NCBI GenBank assembly: GCA_934569215.1
Contig: CAKTKF010000019.1
Coordinates: 1-9,990 of the forward strand
Direction: 5' to 3'
Source: an uncultured Oscillospiraceae bacterium
Lineage (GTDB): Bacteria > Bacillota > Clostridia > Oscillospirales > Oscillospiraceae
Length of the DNA: 9,990 nucleotides
Both the position numbers and the translations under genes were made by a program. The notes below the pieces were generated by a model. It was not told the DNA's origin. It saw only the letters and a program-made list of their open reading frames with translations, and made no database searches. Below are positions 1 through 5,497 of the stretch, piece after piece; position 1 is the stretch's first letter, and each line of letters starts with the position of its first letter.

Positions 1-1317
1 AAAATCAAGGAAAATCCCGACGCCGTCAAGGCCGGTCTGCGGGCGAAGGAAGTGGACTGCGATGCCACCGTCGACCGCATTCTGGAGCTGGACGCAAAAA
101 TCCGCACCCTAAAAACCAACACCGAGACTCAGACCGCCCAGAAGAACAAGCTGGCGAAGGAAAACGGCAAGCTCTTCGGCATGAAGAAGAAGGCCGAGAA
201 GGAGGGCAAGGACGTATCCGAGCTGGACGCCGCCATCGCCGCCAACAATGCCCAGTCCGTGCAGATCGCCGAGGCCATCGAGCAGGAGCTGGCCGAGTTG
301 AAGACCCTCAGCGACGAATACCGCGTCGCCATGCTGAGCCTGCCCAACCTGCCCGACCCCGACCTGAAGCCCGGCGGAAAGGAAAACAATGAGCCGCTGC
401 GCTACTTTGGCGAGCCTCACAAGTTTGACTTCACCCCCAAGCACCATGTTGACCTGTGCGAGGGTCTGGGTCTTATCGATTACGACCGGGGCGTCAAGCT
501 GGCGGGTTCCGGCTTCTGGATGTATAAGGACATGGGCGCACGTCTGGAATGGGCGCTGCTGAACTACTTCATCGACTGCCACATTGCCGACGGCTACGAG
601 TTCATCCTGCCGCCCCACATGCTGGAGTACCAGTGCGGCGAGACGGCCGGTCAGTTCCCCAAGTTTGCCGACGAGGTCTATAAGATTGCCAACCCCACCG
701 ACGACCGCATCCACTATATGCTGCCCACCGCGGAGGCCGCCCTTTGCTCCATCTACCGGGACGAGATTCTCACCGAGGCCGAGCTGCCCCGGAAGTTCTT
801 CGCCTACACCCCCTGCTTCCGCCGTGAAGCCGGTTCCGGCCATGCCGACGAGCGGGGCATGGTACGCGGTCACCAGTTCAACAAGGTGGAAATGTTCCAG
901 TTCACCCGCCCCGAAGATTCCGACGCGGCCTTTGAGGAGCTGGTGCGCAAGGCCGAGAATCTGGTGAAGGGTCTGGGCTTCCACTTCCGCACCGTGAAGC
1001 TGGCCGCAGGCGACTGCTCCGCTTCCATGGCGCGCACCTATGATATTGAGATTCAGATTCCCTCCATGAACGGCTACAAGGAGGTTTCCTCCGTGTCCAA
1101 CGCCCGGGATTACCAGGCGCGCCGGGGCAACATCCGCTTCCGCCGGGAGGCCACCGGCAAGCCCGAGTTCGTCCACACCCTGAACGGCTCCGGTCTCGCC
1201 ACCTCCCGTATTTTCCCCGCCATGGTGGAGCAGAACCAGAGAGCCGACGGCTCCATCGTGGTTCCCGAGGTTCTGCGGAAGTACCTGGGCGGCATTGAAG
1301 TCATCGAGAAGAAATAA
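1..1317 (+). CDS. serS: Seryl-tRNA synthetase, 5'-partial
   Basis: Cytoplasmic class II aminoacyl-tRNA synthetase that charges tRNA-Ser with serine. The reading frame is open from base 1 and the first residues (KIKENPDAVKAGLRAKEVDC) match the usual SerRS N-terminus, so only a few codons are missing; the GTG at 52 is not the start. The N-terminal third is a charged helical coiled-coil arm (about residues 30-105), which in this family contacts the long variable arm of tRNA-Ser. The catalytic core follows: a motif 1 region (GSGFWMYKDMGARLEWALLNY), the serine-binding TAE in LPTAEAAL (about 721-744), motif 2 (FRREAGSG...HQFNKVE, about 817-894) and motif 3 (HTLNGSGLATSR, about 1171-1209). The protein ends in VVPEVLRKYLGG, typical of SerRS. 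Motifs 2 and 3 deviate in detail from the common bacterial form. mscL starts 12 bases after the stop, so the two are probably co-transcribed. Confidence 0.97.
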   Translation, partial: KIKENPDAVKAGLRAKEVDCDATVDRILELDAKIRTLKTNTETQTAQKNKLAKENGKLFGMKKKAEKEGKDVSELDAAIAANNAQSVQIAEAIEQELAELKTLSDEYRVAMLSLPNLPDPDLKPGGKENNEPLRYFGEPHKFDFTPKHHVDLCEGLGLIDYDRGVKLAGSGFWMYKDMGARLEWALLNYFIDCHIADGYEFILPPHMLEYQCGETAGQFPKFADEVYKIANPTDDRIHYMLPTAEAALCSIYRDEILTEAELPRKFFAYTPCFRREAGSGHADERGMVRGHQFNKVEMFQFTRPEDSDAAFEELVRKAENLVKGLGFHFRTVKLAAGDCSASMARTYDIEIQIPSMNGYKEVSSVSNARDYQARRGNIRFRREATGKPEFVHTLNGSGLATSRIFPAMVEQNQRADGSIVVPEVLRKYLGGIEVIEKK

Positions 1318-1329
1318 GGGAGACGCATC

Positions 1330-1791
1330 ATGAAAAATCCCGTGAAAAAGCCCTCCTGGTGGGACGAGTTTGCCGCCTTCGCCATTAAGGGAAACGCCAT
1401 GGCGCTGGCCGTCGGTACCATCATCGGCGCGGCGTTCTCCACCATCACCAAGAGCCTGACCGACGACATCATCATGCCCATCGTGTCCATCTTCCTGGGC
1501 GGCATCGATTTTTCGGAAATGAAGCTCGTCCTGCCCCGGCTGTTTGGGGAGCCTGTGGTGGACGACGCCGGAAACGTGATTCTCAATACCCTGAACTACG
1601 GCAACTTCATCTCCGCCGTGATCAATTTTCTGATTCTGGCGCTGGTGGTGTTTTTCCTGGTGAAAAGCCTGAACAAGCTGACGGAGCTGGGCAAGAAGAA
1701 GGAAGAGGCCGCCCCCGCCGAGCCGCCCAAGCCCAGCAACGAGGAAGTGCTTCTGACTGAAATCCGCGACCTGCTGAAGGAGCAGAAATAA
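1330..1791 (+). CDS. mscL: Large-conductance mechanosensitive channel MscL
   Basis: Homopentameric inner-membrane channel that opens under high membrane tension and releases solutes during hypo-osmotic shock. The 153-residue product begins with a short amphipathic segment (WWDEFAAFAIKGN). Pore helix TM1 follows at about residues 22-48 (LAVGTIIGAAFSTI, then DDIIMPIVSIFLGGIDF). A periplasmic loop spans about 60-90, TM2 about 93-113 (FISAVINFLILALVVFFLV), and the cytoplasmic tail carries the KKKEE charged cluster and a final helix. The length is normal for the family. A ribosome binding site AGGGAG at 1317-1322 overlaps the serS stop codon and sits 7 bases before the ATG, which indicates an operon with serS. 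Aligned to E. coli MscL, the gate residue Val23 is Thr30 and Asp18 is Ala25, an unusual pore constriction. Confidence 0.96.
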   Translation: MKNPVKKPSWWDEFAAFAIKGNAMALAVGTIIGAAFSTITKSLTDDIIMPIVSIFLGGIDFSEMKLVLPRLFGEPVVDDAGNVILNTLNYGNFISAVINFLILALVVFFLVKSLNKLTELGKKKEEAAPAEPPKPSNEEVLLTEIRDLLKEQK

Positions 1792-1794
1792 GCT

Positions 1795-2676
1795 ATGGAA
1801 TACACGATTGAAAATGACTACCTGATCGTCACCGTCACCACCTGGGGCGCGCAGGTAAAAAGCGTCCTGCGAAAATACGACGACGTGGAACATATGTGGC
1901 AGGCGGACGAAAGCGTCTGGGGCTATCACGCGCCCATTCTGTTCCCCCACGCCGGAAAGGTCGTGGACGGACTGATTGAAGCCAAGGGCGAAGTGTACCA
2001 GGCGAAGCAGCACGGCTTTGCCCGTCTGATGGAGCATACGCTGGTGCGCCAGTCGGAGAACGCCATTGTGCTGGAGCTGCGCAGCAATGAGGAAACATTG
2101 CGGATGTTCCCCTATGCGTTCCGGCTGATTTCCACCTTCACCCTGGAGGGCGACACCCTGCATCACAAGCTGACGGTGGAAAACCGGGACGCCGACAAGC
2201 TGTACTTTGGCATCGGCTATCATCCCGCCTTTGCCGTTCCCTTTGACGAGGAGCATACGCTGTCGGACTACGAGCTTCGGTTCAGCGAGCCGGAGTCTCC
2301 CATCTGCCTGGACTGTCAGCCGCTGGGGCTGATTCACGGGGATTTCTACACTCTGGGCAGCAACATCCGCGCCCTTCCCATCACCCGGGAGCTGTTCGCC
2401 AACGACAGCCACTGCATGGTGAACCTCAGATCCCACAAGCTGGGGATTTACGAGAAAGGCACCGGCCGGGGCGTGGTGTGCGATATTTCGGAGTTCCCAT
2501 ACACGCTGATCTGGTCGATGCCGGGAGGAGAGCCAAGGTTCGTGTGCATCGAGCCGTGGCACAGCCTTCCCAGCCCGGAGGGTGGCTCCATCCGCTGGGA
2601 GGAAAAGCCCGCCGCCGCCATTCTGGAGCCGGGAGAAAGCTGGAACTGCAATTTAAGTACATCCTTCGTAAGATAA
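1795..2676 (+). CDS. Aldose 1-epimerase family protein (LacX-like)
   Basis: Member of the galactose mutarotase-like superfamily, LacX subgroup; cytoplasmic, expected to interconvert the alpha and beta anomers of an aldose or sugar phosphate. The 293-residue length fits LacX-type proteins, which are shorter than classical GalM. Visible active-site elements are His73 in KQHGFAR, His143 in GIGYHPAF (the position of the catalytic acid) and Glu253 in CIEPWHSLP (the position of the catalytic base). Lys55 in LFPHAGK takes the place of the arginine found in classical GalM. The ATG lies 3 bases after the mscL stop, with AAGGAG (1777-1782) inside the mscL 3' end, so translation is probably coupled. It is the last gene of the serS-mscL cluster and is followed at once by a strong hairpin. 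The true substrate cannot be told from sequence; no sugar catabolic genes lie next to it. Confidence 0.9.
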   Translation: MEYTIENDYLIVTVTTWGAQVKSVLRKYDDVEHMWQADESVWGYHAPILFPHAGKVVDGLIEAKGEVYQAKQHGFARLMEHTLVRQSENAIVLELRSNEETLRMFPYAFRLISTFTLEGDTLHHKLTVENRDADKLYFGIGYHPAFAVPFDEEHTLSDYELRFSEPESPICLDCQPLGLIHGDFYTLGSNIRALPITRELFANDSHCMVNLRSHKLGIYEKGTGRGVVCDISEFPYTLIWSMPGGEPRFVCIEPWHSLPSPEGGSIRWEEKPAAAILEPGESWNCNLSTSFVR

Positions 2677-2682
2677 GCAATG

Positions 2683-2708
2683 CCCCCGCTGCTGAAAAGC
2701 AGCGGGGG
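2683..2708. terminator. Strong hairpin closing the serS-mscL-epimerase cluster
   Basis: Perfect 11-bp stem CCCCCGCTGCT / AGCAGCGGGGG with a GAAA tetraloop, 6 bases after the epimerase stop and followed on the + strand by TCATTTTC. The opposing XRE gene ends at 2709, so the hairpin sits exactly between two convergent genes. It probably terminates + strand transcription and may act on both; the T-rich tail is weak in either direction. Confidence 0.8.
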
Positions 2709-2957
2709 TCATTTTCTGGACTTGTAAATCCGTCTGAGGTCGTCATCAATCAGGGATTCGATAGGAATACCAAACAGTTTTCCAATATTCAGCATACAAA
2801 CGGAATCCACGTCGAAGCTCCTGCCGGTTTCCCAATCCCGGATGACCTTGGGGTAAGAGCAGATCAGATTTGCCAGCTCCCAACGGCTGTAACGGCGCCG
2901 TCTGCGGAGGAACCGAATGTTTTTTCCAAATTGACGGTCGTTTAATACAACGATCAT
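2709..2957 (-). CDS. Small XRE-family helix-turn-helix regulator
   Basis: An 82-residue protein consisting almost wholly of a Cro/C1-type HTH domain. Residues 10-22 form helix 1 (FGKNIRFLRRRRR), 24-32 helix 2 (SRWELANLI), 34-46 the recognition segment (SYPKVIRDWETGR), and 55-74 the closing helices (CMLNIGKLFGIPIESLIDDD, ending in the usual LF-xxx-xLI pattern). It should bind DNA as a dimer and act as a local regulator. The Arg-rich run RRRRR in helix 1 is unusual. The start at 2957 is supported by GAGGTGAT five bases upstream. Its promoter is divergent from, and overlaps, that of the two RHH genes, so it may control them and itself; this is inference. The target is unknown. Confidence 0.85.
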   Translation of the reverse strand: MIVVLNDRQFGKNIRFLRRRRRYSRWELANLICSYPKVIRDWETGRSFDVDSVCMLNIGKLFGIPIESLIDDDLRRIYKSRK

Positions 2958-2977
2958 TGTATCACCTCATTGGTAGT

Positions 2978-3006
2978 AGTGTATCCTACTTTTCCATACT
3001 TGTCAA
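2978..3006 (-). promoter_or_regulatory. Promoter of the XRE regulator gene
   Basis: On the - strand, a perfect -35 TTGACA (3001-3006) is followed after 17 bases by -10 TACACT (2978-2983). The expected transcript start is about 15 bases before the GAGGTGAT ribosome binding site of the XRE gene. The -35 box lies where the -35 of the divergent + strand promoter would be, so the two promoters should compete. Confidence 0.7.
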
Positions 3007-3016
3007 TATAAAGCCT

Positions 3017-3032
3017 TACCAAATGGTATAAT
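3017..3032 (+). promoter_or_regulatory. Extended -10 promoter of the RHH pair with overlapping inverted repeat
   Basis: A consensus TATAAT (3027-3032) is preceded by TGG, giving an extended -10 (TGn) element; no good -35 is seen at the right distance. The first RHH gene starts 20 bases after it. Overlapping the -10 is a short inverted repeat TACCA-AA-TGGTA (3017-3028). A further TGGTA lies at 2971-2975, between the XRE gene and its promoter. These are candidate operator half-sites for the RHH or XRE proteins (inference). Confidence 0.6.
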
Positions 3033-3051
3033 ATCCCCGAGGTGATGGGAC

Positions 3052-3207
3052 ATGCGACCGTTAAAAGAGAAAATCAGCATCACAATAGACAGTGACCTGC
3101 TGGAAAAGCTTCGGGAAAAAGCGGACGAAGACTGCCGTCCATTGTCTCAGTATATTAACCTGATTCTGAGAAAGTACATGGAGCAGAAAGACAAAAAGCA
3201 GAAGTAA
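3052..3207 (+). CDS. Ribbon-helix-helix DNA-binding protein, copy A
   Basis: A 51-residue protein with the Arc/CopG/MetJ-like fold. A beta strand (KISITID, residues 7-13) is followed by helix A (SDLLEKLREKADEDC, 14-28) and helix B (PLSQYINLILRKYMEQ, 30-45), then a short Lys-rich tail. In this family the strands of a dimer pair and insert into the DNA major groove. The gene has a good ribosome binding site (GAGGTGAT at 3039-3046) 5 bases before its ATG. Only the DNA-binding core is present; there is no long C-terminal region of the kind that RHH antitoxins use to bind a toxin, and no toxin gene adjoins. It is followed 31 bases later by a near-identical second copy. The likely role is a small transcription regulator, perhaps of the divergent promoter region. 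Confidence 0.85.
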   Translation: MRPLKEKISITIDSDLLEKLREKADEDCRPLSQYINLILRKYMEQKDKKQK

Positions 3208-3238
3208 GGCATTATACACGCACGAGGTGATACGGAAC

Positions 3239-3394
3239 ATGCAACCGTTAAAAGAAAGAATCAGCATCACGATTGACAGTGACCTGCTGGAAAAGCTGCG
3301 TGAAAAGGCGGACGAGGATTGCCGCCCGCTGTCACAGTACATTAACCTTGTTCTGAGAAAACACGTGGAACAGGAAGAGAAGAAGCAAAAGTAA
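3239..3394 (+). CDS. Ribbon-helix-helix DNA-binding protein, copy B
   Basis: Tandem paralogue of the preceding gene, also 51 residues with the same strand-helix-helix layout. The two proteins are identical at 44 of 51 positions; the differences are at residues 2, 7, 38, 42, 43, 46 and 47, mostly conservative and mostly in the C-terminal part. The DNA-contacting strand ISITID is identical. Eighteen other codons differ only synonymously, so both copies look maintained by selection and not freshly duplicated. Its ribosome binding site (GAGGTGAT at 3224-3231) and upstream bases resemble those of copy A, and a degenerate GGCATTATAC at 3208-3217 stands where copy A has its -10 region. It may be co-transcribed with copy A. 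A hairpin terminator follows the stop directly. The two proteins could form heterodimers (inference). Confidence 0.85.
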   Translation: MQPLKERISITIDSDLLEKLREKADEDCRPLSQYINLVLRKHVEQEEKKQK

Positions 3395-3422
3395 ATCCCG
3401 CTGCAATTCAGCAGCGGGATTT
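3393..3422. terminator. Bidirectional hairpin terminator between RHH copy B and DUF2442 gene
   Basis: A 12-bp stem AAATCCCGCTGC / GCAGCGGGATTT with a 6-base loop AATTCA overlaps the stop of RHH copy B and ends 12 bases before the end of the convergent DUF2442 gene. A-rich and T-rich flanks make it usable from both sides. It shares the arms CCCGCTGC / GCAGCGGG with the hairpin at 2683-2708. Confidence 0.75.
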
Positions 3423-3434
3423 TCAGGCTCTATG

Positions 3435-3785
3435 TCAATGAAAAGGAACGCTGTCCACATAGCAGCTGTCCGAACACAAGTCCACCTTGTTGTTCCACAC
3501 CTCATTGCTGTCAATATTGGGGTCAATGTCCCAGCAGACGCTGTGGCCCTCGTCCAGGTATACTCTGCGGAAATTATCCCATTCCCGGAAGGGTTCAAAT
3601 ACGGTTCCGGCCTGAAGCAAAGGGCCAGCATCGTACAGTCGAGTCTCGCCATTATCAAAGCTCAGCAGCAATGTGAAATCATTTCTGGGAATGACCTTGG
3701 TAATGCGTTTGCGCCCAGAAGCAAAATATTCTGCCATTTTCCGGTCGTACCCTTTGGACAGATAGTATTCTACACTTTTCCCCAT
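3435..3785 (-). CDS. DUF2442 domain protein
   Basis: A 116-residue soluble protein. Residues 28-110 fit the DUF2442 pattern: ITKVIPRNDFTLLLSFDNGE, then YDAGPLLQAGTVFEPF, NFRRVYLDEGHSVCW, and the closing VDLCSDSCY that matches the family's D-x-C/x-D-x-x-Y ending. The first 27 residues (MGKSVEYYLSKGYDRKMAEYF) form a helical extension. DUF2442 proteins have no firmly established biochemical role; many lie beside DUF4160 genes in toxin-antitoxin-like pairs, but no DUF4160 gene is present here. The start at 3785 is supported by a promoter just upstream, although the ribosome binding site is weak. The gene is monocistronic, between two hairpins. Confidence 0.8.
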   Translation of the reverse strand: MGKSVEYYLSKGYDRKMAEYFASGRKRITKVIPRNDFTLLLSFDNGETRLYDAGPLLQAGTVFEPFREWDNFRRVYLDEGHSVCWDIDPNIDSNEVWNNKVDLCSDSCYVDSVPFH

Positions 3786-3805
3786 AATCTCACGTCCTAT
3801 CTCAC

Positions 3806-3834
3806 ACTATAGCAGCAATCAATCAAAGAATCAA
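3806..3834 (-). promoter_or_regulatory. Promoter of the DUF2442 gene
   Basis: On the - strand, TTGATT (3829-3834) and TATAGT (3806-3811) are separated by exactly 17 bases. The predicted start leaves a very short leader of about 14 bases. The -35 lies in a 12-base tandem repeat: AATCAATCAAA occurs at 3817-3827 and again at 3829-3839. Confidence 0.6.
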
Positions 3835-3864
3835 TCAAATTGTGTGAACAATCACGTTGGAAAC

Positions 3865-3900
3865 GTGAAAAGTGCTGCCCAGCCGGGCAGCACTTTTCAC
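3865..3900. terminator. Terminator of guaB, perfect 16-bp hairpin
   Basis: GTGAAAAGTGCTGCCC (3865-3880) pairs without mismatch with 3885-3900 across a 4-base loop. Read on the - strand, the GC-rich core GTGCTGCCC/GGGCAGCAC is followed by TTTT, as in an intrinsic terminator. It begins 8 bases after the guaB stop. Because the A and T tracts are symmetrical, it should stop transcription from either side. Confidence 0.85.
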
Positions 3901-3908
3901 ATCATTGT

Positions 3909-5414
3909 TTACTTCACCGGAGCAGAGCTTCTCAGCGTCACATCGTGATATCCGCCCTCTACAATGGACACGGAGGATACCAGCGTCAGCTTGGCGTTCT
4001 TTTGCAGGTCGGGGATGCTTGTCACGCCTACGTTGCACATGGTGGATTTGACCTTGTACAGAGACGATTCCACGTTGTCATGCAGGGGGCCGGCGTAGGT
4101 GACGTAGGAGTCCACGCCTTCCTCAAAGCTGAGCTTGGCGGAACCGCCCAGGTCGTAACGCTGCCAGTTCCGGGCGCGGTTGGAGCCTTCGCCCCAATAT
4201 TCCTTCATGTACGCGCCGTTGACCATGACCTTATTCGTGGGGCTTTCGTCGAAGCGGGCGAAGTACCGACCCAGCATCAGGAAGTCCGCGCCCATGGCCA
4301 GCGCCAGGGTCATGTGGTAATCGTGGACAATGCCGCCGTCGGAGCAGATGGGCACGTAAATGCCGGTGTCCTTATAATACTCGTCCCGGGCCGCGGCGAC
4401 CTCGATCAGCGCGGTGGCCTGACCCCGGCCGATGCCCTTGGTCTCCCGGGTGATGCAGATGGAGCCGCCGCCGATGCCGACCTTCACAAAGTCAGCCCCG
4501 GCTTCCGCCAGAAAACGGAATCCGTCCCTGTCCACCACGTTGCCGGCGCCGATCTTCACGGTGTCGCCGTAGGTGTCCCGCACCCATTTGATGGTCTTTT
4601 CCTGCCAGCAGGTGTAGCCCTCGGAGGAATCGATCACCAGCACGTCCGCACCGGCTTCCAGCAGAGCGGGAATGCGGGTGGCGTAGTCACGGGTGTTGAT
4701 GCCCGCGCCCACCAGATAGCGCTTCTTGCTGTCCAGCAGCTCCAGAGGATTGTCCTTGTGGGAGGAGTAGTCCTTTCGGAATACGAAATACATCAGGTGG
4801 TCATTCTCGTCCACGATGGGCAGGCTGTTGAGCTTGTGCTCCCAAATGATGTCGTTGGCTTCCTTCAGGGTGGTGTCCGCAGGGGCGGTGATAAGCTTCT
4901 GACGGGGGGTCATGAAGTCCTTGACCTTGTCGGTGGGGGCCATACGGCTGACACGGTAGTCGCGGCTGGTGACGATGCCCAGGAGCTTGCCATTGGCGGT
5001 GCCGTCCTCGGTGATGGCCACGGTGGAGAAGCCGTTGCGCTGCTTCAGCGCCAGCACGTCGGCGAGGGTGGCTTCCGGGGTCAGATTGGAGGCGGATGTG
5101 ACGAAACCGGCCTTATAGCCCTTCACCCGTGCCACCATGGCAGCCTGATTCTCGATGGACTGAGAACCGTAAATGAAGCTGATGCCGCCCTCCTTTGCCA
5201 GGGCAATGGCGAGGGTGTCATTGGAGACGGACTGCATGACGGCGGACGTCATGGGTACGTTCAGGGAAATCGCCGGTTCCTCCGCGCCCTTGCGGTACTT
5301 GACCAGGGGCGTTTTCAGGCTGACATTATTGGGAATGCAGTCTTCCGAGGTGTAGCCGGGAATCAGAAGATACTCGCTGAAGGTGTGGCTGGGTTCCGGG
5401 TAATAATACGCCAT
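3909..5414 (-). CDS. guaB: IMP dehydrogenase, Tritrichomonas-like subtype
   Basis: Oxidises IMP to XMP with NAD+, the committed step of guanine nucleotide synthesis; cytoplasmic tetramer. The 501-residue (beta/alpha)8 barrel is interrupted by a CBS-domain pair at about 105-220. The catalytic loop is [20 protein letters not shown] with nucleophile Cys320. Asp262 (VLVIDSSEG), Asp359 in SDGG and Arg383 line the site, and the mobile flap holds Arg419-Tyr420 (NWQRYDLGG). The loop differs from the usual bacterial GxGPGSICTTR. From memory it is nearly the same as that of Tritrichomonas foetus IMPDH (503 residues), as are the start MAxYYxEPxHTFxEYLLIPG and the KSTMCN and SSVSIVEGG segments. Lys311 and Glu432 correspond to residues linked to mycophenolate resistance. 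The start is set by AGGAGG (5423-5428, - strand) 8 bases before the ATG. No clear promoter is seen directly upstream, so it may depend partly on read-through from yitT. Confidence 0.97.
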   Translation of the reverse strand: MAYYYPEPSHTFSEYLLIPGYTSEDCIPNNVSLKTPLVKYRKGAEEPAISLNVPMTSAVMQSVSNDTLAIALAKEGGISFIYGSQSIENQAAMVARVKGYKAGFVTSASNLTPEATLADVLALKQRNGFSTVAITEDGTANGKLLGIVTSRDYRVSRMAPTDKVKDFMTPRQKLITAPADTTLKEANDIIWEHKLNSLPIVDENDHLMYFVFRKDYSSHKDNPLELLDSKKRYLVGAGINTRDYATRIPALLEAGADVLVIDSSEGYTCWQEKTIKWVRDTYGDTVKIGAGNVVDRDGFRFLAEAGADFVKVGIGGGSICITRETKGIGRGQATALIEVAAARDEYYKDTGIYVPICSDGGIVHDYHMTLALAMGADFLMLGRYFARFDESPTNKVMVNGAYMKEYWGEGSNRARNWQRYDLGGSAKLSFEEGVDSYVTYAGPLHDNVESSLYKVKSTMCNVGVTSIPDLQKNAKLTLVSSVSIVEGGYHDVTLRSSAPVK

Positions 5415-5459
5415 TGGGATAACCTCCTAAAGGAAATATATTTGATAAATTTATGGCTG

Positions 5460-5492
5460 CACCGCGCAATTCCACGAAGCAACTGCGCGGTG
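5460..5492 (-). terminator. Hairpin between the YitT gene and guaB
   Basis: CACCGCGCA (5460-5468) pairs with TGCGCGGTG (5484-5492). On the - strand transcript the stem extends to 12 bp through one G·U pair, closing a 9-base loop. It begins 5 bases after the yitT stop and ends 45 bases before the guaB ATG. There is no proper U tract after it, so it may be a weak terminator, a processing signal or an attenuator and not a full stop. Confidence 0.5.
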
Positions 5493-5497
5493 TTGTC

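Larger units (their letters stand above)
3052..3394 (+). repeat. Tandem gene duplication, period 187 bases
   Basis: Two 156-base coding units start 187 bases apart. The similarity begins upstream of the start codons, in the shared CGAGGTGAT ribosome binding segment, and runs to the stop codons, ending in KKQK in both. Differences fall mainly in third codon positions. Confidence 0.85.

Noticed and set aside
109..2562. An 817-codon open frame on the - strand across serS, mscL and the epimerase gene
   Set aside because: It lies wholly antisense to three well-supported genes, has a repetitive Gly/Val/His/Gln/Leu composition with no domain I recognise, and is what GC-rich third positions produce on the opposite strand.
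3052..3785. Toxin-antitoxin system formed by the RHH genes and the DUF2442 gene
   Set aside because: The genes are convergent and separated by a terminator, no toxin-like protein (RelE, Fic, PIN, DUF4160) is present, and the RHH proteins lack a toxin-binding tail.
3817..3839. CRISPR-like or phage attachment repeat
   Set aside because: Only two copies of an 11-base AT-rich repeat with a one-base gap; it overlaps the DUF2442 promoter and there is no integrase nearby.
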